This document shows positions 1 to 10,446 of a stretch of DNA of 64,000 bases, piece after piece. Position numbers and translations under genes: made by a program. Origin of the DNA: Sthenelais limicola. Its lineage: Eukaryota > Annelida > Polychaeta > Phyllodocida > Sigalionidae. The stretch covers positions 125,602,941 through 125,666,940 of the forward strand of contig OW804096.1 in the NCBI GenBank assembly GCA_942159475.1, read 5' to 3'. Below the pieces are notes generated by a model. It searched no databases. It saw nothing but the letters and a program-made list of their open reading frames with translations, and had not been told where the DNA came from. How positions within the stretch are numbered: the first letter of the stretch is position 1; every line of letters begins with the position of its first letter.

Positions 1-1669
1 TAATCTTCTCCAGAGCAGATATTCCTCTCTTCAAAAGGTTTTAATTTTAAAAGAATAGATGACCACTTTATACCTCATTCTCAACTCATACATAGTAGAT
101 ATAGTACATCGACAAGTCCATTTACAAAGAGTTTCTGCATATATGTATAAAGGCTTTCACCTAATGATGCAACATTCTTAGCATACAACTTTTCGTAGGC
201 CCCTACTTGAAAAGAGTTGTATTCGTCTACACGTTATTCTAAGAACGCATGATCCTAATTATCTGTTCAATTCCATGGGCTCACATCTTGAGTGTTTCCA
301 ATTAGAAGCATCATTCCTTGGTTTTAGTTCAGCGACAGAATGGATTGCTTGTGGGGTTCATTTCCCTGCTTGTATCTTGCAGTATCGAGGCGGAAGGATA
401 TCTCGGCCTTCATGAGAACTATATATATTCCCAGGGTGAAAATATGGCAGAAAAGTGATTATGCATTATTTATGAATGTATACATATTCCTATCGGTCCA
501 TATAATAGCTGGAGTTTCAGAGGCAAGACAGCGTCTTCCAGTGAGCTGCTGGGGTCTCTTGGGGGGACAGATCACTTTCTTCTATTCTATGGTGGCTTTC
601 AAACGTTCATATATGTTTCTTGATTTGTGGCTGAAAGGAATGTTTCAGGAATGTTTCCTCAGTGGGGCTTTTAACAAACACAGCAATAAGTGAGAACGAC
701 AGTGCTCATCTTCCAAACATAATATAAGAAAACGTTAACAACACATTCCATTTATCATTTAATCCATGTGGTCGTAAACCGCATAATTACTATTCAATCT
801 CCCATCTCCACTTTTAATGAACATGGCATTTATTCATTTATTGTGCCTGACACCGCGGAATTTTCTCGGTTCAAAGGAACGGCTGCAAATAACATTAACA
901 GTAAGGAAGTACCATTCTGAGAGCCAGTGAATCTTTTCCCTATGTAATCAGGATAGACAAAACAATAACTGCCAAACAGTGGTACATCAACAAACTGAAA
1001 AGCTTGTGATTGATTTCCACAAGGTTACTGCTATACCCCCCTTGGAAGATGTTCAGCCCCCCCCCATTCCCGATGACAATCTATTATACATTACTTTTAT
1101 CGGATTTTGACTATTTTTCGCCATGCATACCGGTAAAGTATAATAGATACAAAATTACACTATGGCGGACTCCAAGTTCCATATTACACTTAGGCTAAAT
1201 GCTTTTGTATGTTTGCGATGCTCACTTATTACTGCAATCACTACGTCTGAATGGAACGTCAGGATCACTGGCAGTTAATTCAGTCTATTTATCTATGCAT
1301 TGCTATGATGATAACGTATCTAGAGTGATACTTTCTATCTATATCATTAAACACTTTTAGTAAAAGGAGAAACCATCCATATAATATCCGGGTAGAGCGA
1401 TTTCTACAAAAAGAGGTAGAAAAGAGGGGTTTCTTTGTGTCACATGTCCTCGGAATCTGGGGTCTTCCAATCTACTTTGTTGGTCTCTACAGGTCCGTTG
1501 ACCCTGTCTGGAGGACATTATATGTGGTTTGTGAAGTTTTCTGGGGTGAAAATGGGATTTTGAAGCCTTTTTTGAATTGGGATCTCTACACTTTATTCAT
1601 AGCATGGGGAAGCCCATGTGAGACACTACGTCATTTCCCACAACCTTTCAGGGGGACCTAACTACATGC
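1..1669. other. AT-rich non-coding DNA
   Basis: No gene, RNA or repeat that I can support. The short open frames here have biased, low-complexity translations and no domain signature. The stretch most likely lies in an intron or intergenic region. Confidence 0.5.
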
Positions 1670-1895
1670 AGAGGAGTGGGAGAGTGAAGAAGAGGGGAGG
1701 GAGAGGGTGGGGGTATTGGAGAGAGGGAGGGGATGGAGAAGGTGTAGGAGGGGGAGAGTTAAGAAAAGGGTGGGGGGAAATCAGAGATGGGGTTGGGAGA
1801 GAAAAACAGGTATGAAAGACAGAGAAGAGGGGGAGGGAAACAAGAGAGAGGGGGAAGTGTGGGAAGAGAGGGTGACCGTCCGGAGGACGGGTACT
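1670..1895. repeat. G-rich purine tract
   Basis: About 225 bp with the top strand almost entirely A and G. It includes runs such as GGGGAGGGAGAGGGTGGGGG near 1694, which meets the simple four-run rule for a G-quadruplex. The open frames across it translate to Gly/Arg/Glu-rich low complexity and are not genes. Confidence 0.75.
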
Positions 1896-1906
1896 TTGCT
1901 AGTTTA

Positions 1907-2148
1907 TGGGTCAGATTTTCCAGAAAATGCACAATTGGCAGCTGTATGTATACATTGAGTACATTCTGCTAAATTAGGTTACAATTTGGCCAATACTAGG
2001 TAAATTCAAGTAAACTTGTCATTGCATTGATTCTAGCAATCTGTTTGGTTAGGTTAAACTGTATTTTTAACTGAATTTCCGTCTGAAATTTGGGTTATTT
2101 AAGAAGATGGACGAAGTTGAATTGTACATTTTCTGAAAATCTGACCCA
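1907..2148 (+). mobile_element. MITE family A, copy 1
   Basis: A 242-bp element with long terminal inverted repeats. It starts TGGGTCAGATTTTCC and ends with the complement (TTTTCTGAAAATCTGACCCA). It is flanked by TA on both sides (1905-1906 and 2149-2150), as expected of a Tc1/mariner-type target duplication. The interior aligns with copies at 44958-45202 and, inverted, at 62589-62828; for example TTGATTCTAGCAATC is shared with the last. It has no coding capacity, so it is non-autonomous. Confidence 0.85.
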
Positions 2149-2150
2149 TA

Positions 2151-3735
2151 TATAATAAATCAGTTAACTAACTTGTTAGTTTCAGTCACTTAGACTATTG
2201 CACGAATTGCACTCTCCTTCAACTACCTCGTTAAGTACCCTGTATTTACTATACCATTCTAGAGGGTAATATGGAATGCCAAAGGCTACAGCATTGGGGC
2301 TCATATCTGGAACAATCAATACTAAAGCGTATTTATCACCCGGTAACCTGAAGTTAGGATGTAAACACAGCGAGTTAGGCAGAACAGTCTTCCGCCCACT
2401 GCTGTGTCTAGCTACACTTGGTCTAGGGATAAAAGCTACTCGAAAGAAAAACAAAAAATAATTGAATTAAATCCACACAAGACTATACAGCATGTCCTCG
2501 GTTTTTGGTCGCTATGGTTTTGTTTTGGTAGGGTGAATATACTACATTTTGGACCTTTCACATTGAATATCCCTCCTGACTCGAAACCTGTATTTTAAAC
2601 CACATATTGGCAGATCTATTCAACAGAATATTATTGCGAAATGTCCCTTGTTTGTCTAAATATAGTTGAGTCTGGATAGAACAAATTGGTTTATTGTTTC
2701 ATGTAAAAGGCTTTGTTCACGTAGTATCTTCTACAAAGATGGGTAGAGGCTTGCATATCACACATAAAGGTAAGTACATCTTATTGGCTAGTTTTGTACG
2801 CTTTTTTGTAGATCTGTCCTCTAGCTCTCAATTTACAGAGACCGCCTTTAATATTGGAAATACCAGAAAGAGCTTCCTAATGGGAACACCTCAAGTTACG
2901 GACTGCAGACACTTCCATGAATGATTTATCATGAGTCAGATGATAGGTTTCTTTTCCTTTTTTTTTTTCATTCTGATGTCTCTAAAGGTGAAGAAGCCTC
3001 CTCTGTTTTGGCCTGCCAGCGAGAAGAATCGAGGAAATGAATGAATTTTGTATGGCTTTAGTAAAAGGAGAAACCTGTCTCAAAGAAAGAAAGAAAAGTT
3101 TAAACATAGAATTTGAAAAAAATGTTGTTTATTCATCTGCATCTTAAACCGTTTTGCCTTTTGGCAAATAACTAAACCTAATTTATAAATGTTGCATTCT
3201 CTATTTGACTAAGAAATGCTTAATGGTGCAAATGCTTATGAAACTGTTACTTGATTTCAAATGTGAGGGAAGTATAAATCTTCCTTAACTTTTTAATTTC
3301 AATTCTTCAGGGATTTGAAACATCAAAGACCATGATTTATGCCCAATACAATCTGAATATTTGAATTTTTTAACAACTTATTCCTCAATCTTTCTTCTTT
3401 TCCTGACCCTTTGCACTGTAGAATGAATGATTTAATATTGAGAATTTGTAAATACTGAAAGGAATTTGTAATTACTGAAAAAATGGCATTTCCTCCGTTT
3501 TTCTTGAAGTTATGGCTTTTTCTCAAAACTACCATCTAGTGTCCAAAATTGATTGATACACCTTTCAGGTTCGAACTAATTCTGTTATTGATATCTATAA
3601 TCACACCAACGTCATATCATGGCCATAGTTAAAAGACTTCAGTTTTCAGATTATTGACAGAAATCCGAATTTCTTGTTTTTTAGATAATATGTCTGTCCA
3701 AAAAGTTTTATTTCAAAGATATGTCTCTATCTTCT
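2151..3735. other. AT-rich non-coding DNA
   Basis: Nothing supported apart from short homopolymers (for example a T run near 2960). The 90-codon reverse frame at 2182-2454 has no recognisable feature. Confidence 0.45.
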
Positions 3736-3736
3736 C

Positions 3737-4018
3737 TATCCCTGGCCCATCCCTCCCTGCCCCCCCCTCTCTTCCGCTCTCTCTCCCTCCCCTCCTTCAC
3801 CCCTTTCCTCTCCTCCTTTCCTCCTCCTCCCTTCCTTCCCGTCCCTTCCTTCGCCTCCCTTCCTTCCCCTTCCTTCATTCCCCTCCCTCCATTCCCCTCT
3901 CTCCATTCCCCTCCCTCCATTCCCCTCTCTCCATTCCCCTCCCTCCCTTCCCCTCCTTTCCCTTCCCGCCCTTCCCCTTCCTTCCTCTCCCTCCCTTCCC
4001 CCTGCTCCCCCTTCCCAT
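3737..4018. repeat. Polypyrimidine minisatellite
   Basis: About 280 bp with the top strand almost pure C and T. The central part is built of degenerate 12-bp units of the type CTCCATTCCCCT (3880-3950). The mirror-like homopyrimidine composition can form triplex (H-)DNA, and the purine strand has many G runs. Four long open frames across it, two per strand, are composition artefacts. Confidence 0.85.
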
Positions 4019-4062
4019 TCATGATGTTGAACATGTATGAATGGGATACAACATATTTGAAA

Positions 4063-4169
4063 ATTGTTCACATTAACATGACTTCCACTGCAGAAAGATT
4101 AACCAGAGAATGATGCAAATTGCGCATATAAACATCACCACACAAAAGTTAACCAGAGAATCATGCATA
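4063..4169. repeat. 62-bp satellite, block 1
   Basis: About 1.7 degenerate copies of a 61-68 bp tandem unit. Its signature is ATGCATATTGTGCATATAA ... ACTGCACAAAAGTTAACCAG. The block is cut off at 4169 by the family B MITE, and the array resumes at 4550. Confidence 0.75.
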
Positions 4170-4549
4170 TTAAAGTTGTATTCTCAGCTATTTAGACAAA
4201 ACGAATCTTACCTCATTCATTAATATTATGACTTATAAGACTGGATGTTTATATTCTGCTGCAGTTATAATGTTCATACAAGGATTTGAAGTCTAATCAC
4301 CGAGAGAAACTGCCACTGGTGAGCGATAATAAGTGAAGTCATCTCATGAACGGATTTGGGCGGGTCCTCCAAATGCAAATGAGGTCCAAATACAAATGAG
4401 TATGTTTTAGAAGCCTATATCAAAAACAGGTGAACAAAATCCTCCGAATTTTTGGTCAAATGACTTTTAGATTGGGTTCGGAAAGGTTGGATCAAGAAGT
4501 AGAAAAATATTCAGTTTTTGACCCACATTAACTGAGAGTGCAGCTTTAA
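4170..4549 (+). mobile_element. MITE family B, copy inserted in satellite
   Basis: A 380-bp element starting TTAAAGTTGTATTCTCAG and ending GAGAGTGCAGCTTTAA, which are imperfect terminal inverted repeats. The interior carries the family signature: ATTTGAAGTCTAATC, GGTGAGCGATAATAAGTGAAG, CAAATGACTTTTAGAT and GTTTTTGACCCA. It sits inside the 62-bp satellite and separates blocks 1 and 2. I could not define a clear target duplication. The TTAA at both ends could be duplicated target, as in piggyBac-type elements, or part of the repeat. Confidence 0.75.
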
Positions 4550-4848
4550 CATGACATGATTGCACATATAATTATCATGACGTCTTTCACTGCACAAAAG
4601 TAAACCTGGGAACCATGCAACTTGTTCATATATATATAAGCATCAGCATTTAGTTTCACTGCAAAAAAGTAAACCTGGGAACCATGCGTAATGAGCATAT
4701 AAACATCAACATGACTTTCATAAACATAAACATAAACATCAGCATTACTCTCACTGCACAAAAGTGAACCAGGGAACCATGCAAATTGTGGATATAAACA
4801 TCAGCATTACTTTCACTGCACAAAGGTAAACCAGGAAACCATGCATAT
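4550..4848. repeat. 62-bp satellite, block 2
   Basis: Four degenerate copies of the tandem unit, each recognisable by CACTGCA(C/A)AAAAGTAAACC followed by GGGAACCATGC. One copy has an internal expansion of ATAAACATAAACATAAACATC (about 4720-4740). The block ends in ATGCATAT at 4841-4848, the left copy of an 8-bp duplication around the next element. Confidence 0.8.
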
Positions 4849-5712
4849 TTAGTTAGCGCAACTCTAACTCTAGTATGGGAGAGAGCCTACTAGCGTTAGA
4901 CAGCAATGCTTTCAAAAAGGCAGGGATCAAGTAGTGTCAACTTGGCACCACTCCACATTTCTCAAAACAAAATCTTTAATTTAAAATTCACCAATTAACA
5001 TCCTTCTTATGTAGTTTCCTTGCCGTTTCTATCTTTTTTTTCTTTATATGATTATCACAATAGCCCATCAATAGGCCATCAAACCCTCCAACCCCTTAGA
5101 ATTTTGAAGCGGTTTTGCGATCTGGGACTTGCGTCATCAGATCTTGCAGGAATTCCAAAAGCTTGCCTATGACGTGATGTGATGTGTGACGTGACATGAC
5201 GTAAACAAACTGTGCACATGGCACCAGCTTGTGAGCTTCGAACTATAGCTTATGTGATACACTTTTCACTACGTTTTGTCACTTCTGACCGCATAAAATT
5301 GCCATAAATACACAGGTTTACATGATTTGCGAACATAAGAATGTAGCCACTTGATGTGGGTAAAGTCGTCAAAACGACCATTAAAACAGCTGTGTGTCTT
5401 TATTCACATCAAAGCAAGATCTTGGCCTTCCAACTGGAGAGTTCTATTAATTGGGGTGCGTAAAATATTCCCGCACATTTAGTGTCTGCATAAAAAACGA
5501 TCACACCATAACAATAACCCTGCATCTCAGTTCTTAGACTCGGTAAATGTATTGACAATGTACCAAGAATGTAATATGGTAGGAACACTAAATGGGATTC
5601 ATGTATTTCACATGTCGAGACTTAGAATACACCTGTTCCATGTAGCATCAACCGCATGCAGTGCTGCTTAACTCAACCAACCACCATTGAGTTGAGTTAC
5701 ATTCAACTAACT
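4849..5712. mobile_element. 864-bp inverted-repeat element with 8-bp duplication
   Basis: Begins TTAGTTAGCGCAACTCTAAC and ends TTCAACTAACT, giving short imperfect terminal inverted repeats (AGTTAG...AACTC). It is flanked by ATGCATAT on both sides (4841-4848 and 5713-5720). The satellite unit reads through ATGCATATTGTGCAT, so the duplication is exactly what an 8-bp target duplication in a satellite unit would leave. An 8-bp duplication is typical of hAT-type transposons. There is no transposase, so it is non-autonomous. The superfamily is inference. Confidence 0.6.
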
Positions 5713-6160
5713 ATGCATATTGTGCATTTAAACACCAACATGACTTCCACTGCACAAAAGTAAACCAAGATATCATGCATATTGTGCATATAAACATCAA
5801 CGTGACTTCCACTGCACAAAAGTATACCAGGAAACCATGCATATTGTGCATATAAACATCAACATTAATTTTACTGCACAAAAGTATACCATGAAACTAT
5901 GCATATTGTGCATATAACATGAAGATGACTTCCACTGCACAAAAGTTAACCAAGATACCATGCATATTGTAAATATAAACATAAATATTCGCATTACTTT
6001 CACTGCACAAAAGCTAACCAGGGAACTATGCATATTGTTCATATAAACTTCAGAATGACATCCACTGCACAAAAGTTGACCAGAGAATCATGATTATTGC
6101 GTATACTGACATCAGCATCACATCCACTGCACAAAAGCTTACAAGAGAATCCCTGATATT
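5713..6160. repeat. 62-bp satellite, block 3
   Basis: Seven consecutive copies of the 61-68 bp unit. Most start ATGCATATTGTGCATATAAAC and contain ACTGCACAAAAGT(A/T)(A/T)ACCA. The last copy, ending near 6160, is degenerate. A reverse-strand open frame of 91 codons (5797-6072) runs through because the unit happens to lack stops in that frame; its translation repeats with the satellite and is not a gene. Confidence 0.9.
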
Positions 6161-7254
6161 CCGTCCATGTATTAATAAGGTTGCACCTTATATTTAGAAT
6201 ACTATGTTTAGAAATGATTCACCAGAAAGTGGTGATTTCATATATGACACGGGGATTAGTAGAAAGATTAACCAAAGCTGAAGCCAATGACCTGTTGTAT
6301 TTTTTAAAAGGCTTTTCTAGTCAAATCAACCAAAATATATTAATTTGTCTTTCAATATTGTCAATGATCATTGTAGACTATTTGAATACTGAAAATAAAG
6401 AAAAAATTGCCTTTTTTCGTTTTTTTTTCATGAATTCATAGCTTTTTCTCAATATTTTAATATCTTTGTATTTTGATGTTCTACAGTGGTAAGGGCTGAC
6501 CCATTTTCTTGGCCTGTTGATAAACCTATCAAGGCTACCTAATTTCATTGAGAGTGCCTATGCTTAAAAAATGAACGAGAGTCATATCTAATATAGTATG
6601 GTGCCAGTGTATATCAAAATGAATAATTTGGAAGATGATTAGTTATACCAAGAAAAACAGGCTGAACCTCTTGGTGATCGTTTGATGGCTCGGGTTGATT
6701 ACACAAACTTTGATTTGAGAATGTCTTTATATTTCTAGTTGAATAAGCAAAGCAAAAGTAATGTAAAAGAGATTAATCTATTCTCAAACAAATGAATTTT
6801 TATTTATAAAGTTTAATTACAATACTGACGAAAAACCGGACAAATCCGGAAGATGTACCCAAGAAATGGAATAATAACATCCTCGGTTACTATGACAAAA
6901 AATTCTTACCAAACTTACTCATATGTGATTTGTTTCAGAAAAATGAGTTGTATAGTTGATCTTTTTTCAAGATGATATAGACAAGATCCCTTTGTAGGAA
7001 TGTTCTCATTTTTAGTGTGTCTAATGCTGGACAAATACCAAATTTTAAGACAGTGTATCGAATATTTTCATGCATTGTGAAGGTCATCCTATAGAGTATA
7101 TTTAGGTACTTTACTAGTGATTTTCCACCCGGAAATATTCCAAACTTATTTTTCAAAAATAAAAATATTAAACTTAGAATTAGAAATACTTATAAGATAT
7201 CCTACTGTTCATTATTATTGGAATCAGCGTGATCTCAAATAATTATCAAATAAT
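6161..7254. other. AT-rich non-coding DNA
   Basis: No gene supported. Around 6893-6945 the text resembles the first part of family B MITEs (TTCTTACCAAACTTACTCAT), so an eroded fragment may lie here. Confidence 0.4.
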
Positions 7255-7316
7255 TATGATAATATCTCAAAATCCATCTTTTGCGACTTGTGACTCATTT
7301 TCCTCAAACATATCAT
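7255..7316 (-). repeat. Dispersed repeat C, copy 1
   Basis: On the reverse strand this segment closely matches 32394-32455. Both contain GTTT-AGGAAAATGAG, CA(C/T)AAGTCGCAA and ATTTTGAGATA in the same order and spacing. Two copies show a dispersed repeat family of unknown type. Confidence 0.6.
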
Positions 7317-7557
7317 TATGTCTTATAGAACCGAATATATCATTCTTTAGCTGCAGTTGTATATAATTATACAAGAATTTGAAGTCGAATCGACTGGGAG
7401 AAAACAGCCACCGGTGAGCGTTAATAAGTGAAGACCCTGCAGGAAAGGAGCTTGACATGTCCCCAAAATATAGATGACTTTTATGAAGTACTGTAGGAAG
7501 AAAAACCTGGGTAAAATCCTCCAAAAGTTTGGTCAAATGATTTTCATTTTGTAGCAC
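7317..7557 (+). mobile_element. MITE family B, partial copy
   Basis: Contains the family interior in order: CAAGAATTTGAAGTCGAATC, CCACCGGTGAGCGTTAATAAG, ATCCTCCAAAAG and TTGGTCAAATGA. Both terminal inverted repeats are missing or eroded, so the ends given are approximate. Confidence 0.6.
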
Positions 7558-9621
7558 ATTATATAAGGGTGCCTGAGTAGTGTCTGATGGATGAATTAAA
7601 AGTGTCGTAAAAAAATATCTTCATCAATTGTTCTCAATTTGTGCAGGTTTCGTCTCACATTCCCTGAAACTAACAGCTACATCTTTGTGCCTTTCGTTAG
7701 GTGTTGATGAAGAACGCATTCTTGAGGTACAAACATTGACTGTTTGATTCAAAACAAAACATTTCACACGCCTTTGAAAAAAACAACTTTTATCAATATT
7801 AATGTCAAGCGTTGTGTTTAAAGGGCCTTTGAAAAAGGCAATGTGGTTCCACTATGGCAGTCATCCAAGAGCCAACAAATCCAGTTGTTGGAATATCTAA
7901 CTATATGAGAAATCCAAAAGTGTCCCCGACAGGTAAAGGTTAGTTTTAGTTATCTTCTTATAGATTACTTCTGCATACAACTCGGAGGGAGCAATCGCAG
8001 TCAGGAAACATAGAGACATCATCTATAAATAACCTGCATACATTGTTTCACAGGATGTTACAGGCCGGCGTCTAGACTCATAGTTCAATTCATGCTGATG
8101 ATGGAGTGGCGAATGGCGAGGGAAGACCTTTCATGGCAAGTAAACACCTTGCTGGTGTCGCCCAATGTTAAAGTTGGGAGAAAGGAGGGGGATGGCACGA
8201 ATGCTTGTATATATATCCGACTAAAGATGCAATGCCAACTAACCTTCAAATAGCTACATATCCTCCTGAACAATTAAGACAAACCCGAGGAAATATCTGT
8301 CTTCTTCATAAATTGAGTTCAATCTTTGACATGTGCAGGCCTATTATATGCATGAACACAATCAATTAATTAATGTATGGTTGTGTATCATTTGCTATGC
8401 GCTGACAAATGGATGGTTCCTGGTGGTGTATATGTATACATACAACATGTATGATATATATATGCATAATAGGGTTTGGCCTGAACCAAGTGAAGCTAGG
8501 TTTATTTCACCATAGAAACAGATAACAGTAAATATACACATTTTTGAATAACCCTCACTGCGGAGATGAATGAGTGAGTGTTTATGTTTTGTTCGGTACG
8601 AATGATAACGTCGCAATGCAGCACGGCGTGATCTGATTGGTTGCTGTAGAACTGGGCGTACCCATGCAACCGCCCCCTGGCTACCAAATATGGTCAGTGA
8701 TACGGCGATCGTGTATGTAATTATATAAATAATTTCATATCTACATGTATATACGTCGTATAGTTCTATATTACAAAATAGATAATTCCTAAAACATCGC
8801 CAAGATTAATGTTTTAATGAATTTTAAACCATTGTAAGGTCTAAGGAATGAGTAATCAGAAATGAACAACCGATTTTGGAAACAGAATGGACAACCGATT
8901 TTGTAAAGAGAATAAAGAATACAATCAATCAATCAATATGATGACCTTGGACGTTGGCCTTGATCGTCAAATCAAGACAAGGGCCTTCTTTTAGGTAGGA
9001 AATTCCTACTGTAGGTATAACTATTAGCATTGTCTCTATACAAATTTCATTCCATAAAAGTTTTGCTACGTAGATATGGAAGGAAAATCGTAATTAAGTA
9101 CCGCTATCTATTGTGAAACAGGCCCCATATGTTCCTTGGTTTAACCCATACAAGTACTGAAATTAAGTTACAGTTCTAAGTAGAATCAATGGAACACCTA
9201 AATCATGATGCATTATTGCAGTTTTTTACATCCAGTTAGGAGTCAGGTATGAATAATGGCTAACGGTTATCAAAAGGTACCGGTACCTGTACATCACAGA
9301 GTCAAATTAAAAGCAACGACTGCTTTTAAGGTACAGGAGAATCGATCGGATACTGTAAGAACCCGAGTACTATTGACGAAGACAAAGTAGGATTGACAAA
9401 ATAGGACAAAAGAGGAAATTATAGGTTCCTCCTTCAAAGCAGAATGCTAATTCATTCTCTTTAAAGATGCATTCTCATCGATTGAAAACTGAAAGGTTTC
9501 TACTTCCTCCCTTTCATTCGTTTCCCACATATTTGTAAGTCAGTACGAAAGTTTTCAAAGGAGTTCACCTTGTTGTCTTTGCTGACTTCATAAATATCTA
9601 CATCTATATTACGGCGCAATC
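7558..9621. other. Non-coding DNA with a 14-bp palindrome
   Basis: No gene supported. It contains a perfect palindrome, AGGTACCGGTACCT (9285-9298), and a short (CAAT)n run near 8925. The open frames of 60-73 codons have no features. Confidence 0.4.
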
Positions 9622-9763
9622 CATTGCTCTGGTGGCTTCACCTACTATCCCCAACCAGGCCTAGTTTTCTTTCGATCATATAAACATATGACAACAGTAA
9701 AATACTGCAGATTGTATTCCTATAAGAGTTATAAATGTGGTGAAGCTGAAAATGCAGCTTTAA
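9622..9763 (-). mobile_element. MITE family B, partial copy
   Basis: Matches the second half of the full copy at 34328-34659. Shared text includes CTCTGGTGGCTTCAC, TATCCC, AAACATATGACAAC and the terminal AATGCAGCTTTAAG. The other end is missing. Confidence 0.55.
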
Positions 9764-9840
9764 GAGGAATATATTCACTGAGTTTTTGTTCACCTTTTTC
9801 GGAAGTGAAACAAATCTATTGGCCTCATGTGGTGGAGGTA

Positions 9841-9856
9841 CGGCCACATGTGGCCG
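9841..9856. repeat. 16-bp perfect palindrome
   Basis: CGGCCACATGTGGCCG is its own reverse complement. It is GC-rich in an AT-rich setting. It could be a dimeric protein-binding site; nothing else supports a function. Confidence 0.5.
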
Positions 9857-10062
9857 GCCACTCACGTGAAGTCCTATATTCCGACTGAAAGGTGGGATGG
9901 GGGCGACCTTATACTGACCACTCACATTGATTGAGTAGTGGTGCATGGTGTGGTATAAGGAGGGTCTGGTAGTCTGGTTGTGGATACACACACTGGTACT
10001 AAGTCAATCGTATATATATATACAATTGGATAGATTTCATTGTTTTATTTCTTTACGTAGAT

Positions 10063-10441
10063 TTATAGTTTATTCATTCAATTGGGAACATCAATTATTT
10101 CCAATGCATGACCTGTCCAAAAAGGCATCCTCTTCGGGTCACGAGAAGAAAAGCTCGAAGACAGTGCTCAGTATCTGGATATCTAAGAAATACCATCCTC
10201 CTAGTTTGGTTCAGGGGAGTAACGTTATTCGTCAGATTTCACAAGGAAGCGCGGTGGATATGTCTATCACCCTGGAGAACTTAGAAGGGGCAAAGACTAG
10301 AAGAGACCAGTGGATTTACATCCAGAATTACACAGGATCGGCGACGCGATGTGCACTTTCCTGTCTGAGAAATAATAGCAAGGGCCTGCTCTGCAACCTG
10401 CTGATCCCCTCTCACATCGCCAGGCAGTGCCGAGCTCCTAA
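10063..10441 (+). CDS. Possible host exon, unidentified
   Basis: A GC-richer island with one long open frame. It is preceded by a pyrimidine-rich stretch ending TTTCTTTACGTAG (about 10048-10062), which fits a splice acceptor. It is followed by ATG|GTAATA (about 10439-10446), which fits a weak donor. The translation is mixed and not low-complexity (it includes SGHEKKSSKTVLSIW and RDQWIYIQNYTGSATRC), but I recognise no domain. The reverse strand is also partly open across 10281-10475. I cannot exclude a chance frame or a transposon relic. Confidence 0.25.
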
Positions 10442-10446
10442 TGGTA

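Noticed and set aside
3654..4113. Four long open frames on both strands (108-130 codons)
   Set aside because: They lie over the polypyrimidine minisatellite. The translations are Pro/Ser/Leu or Gly/Glu/Arg low complexity.
5797..6072. Reverse-strand 91-codon frame with repeated motifs
   Set aside because: It repeats with the 62-bp satellite; the unit lacks stops in that frame by chance.
4063..6160. Possible CRISPR-like array
   Set aside because: The units are continuous tandem repeats without unique spacers, in animal DNA.
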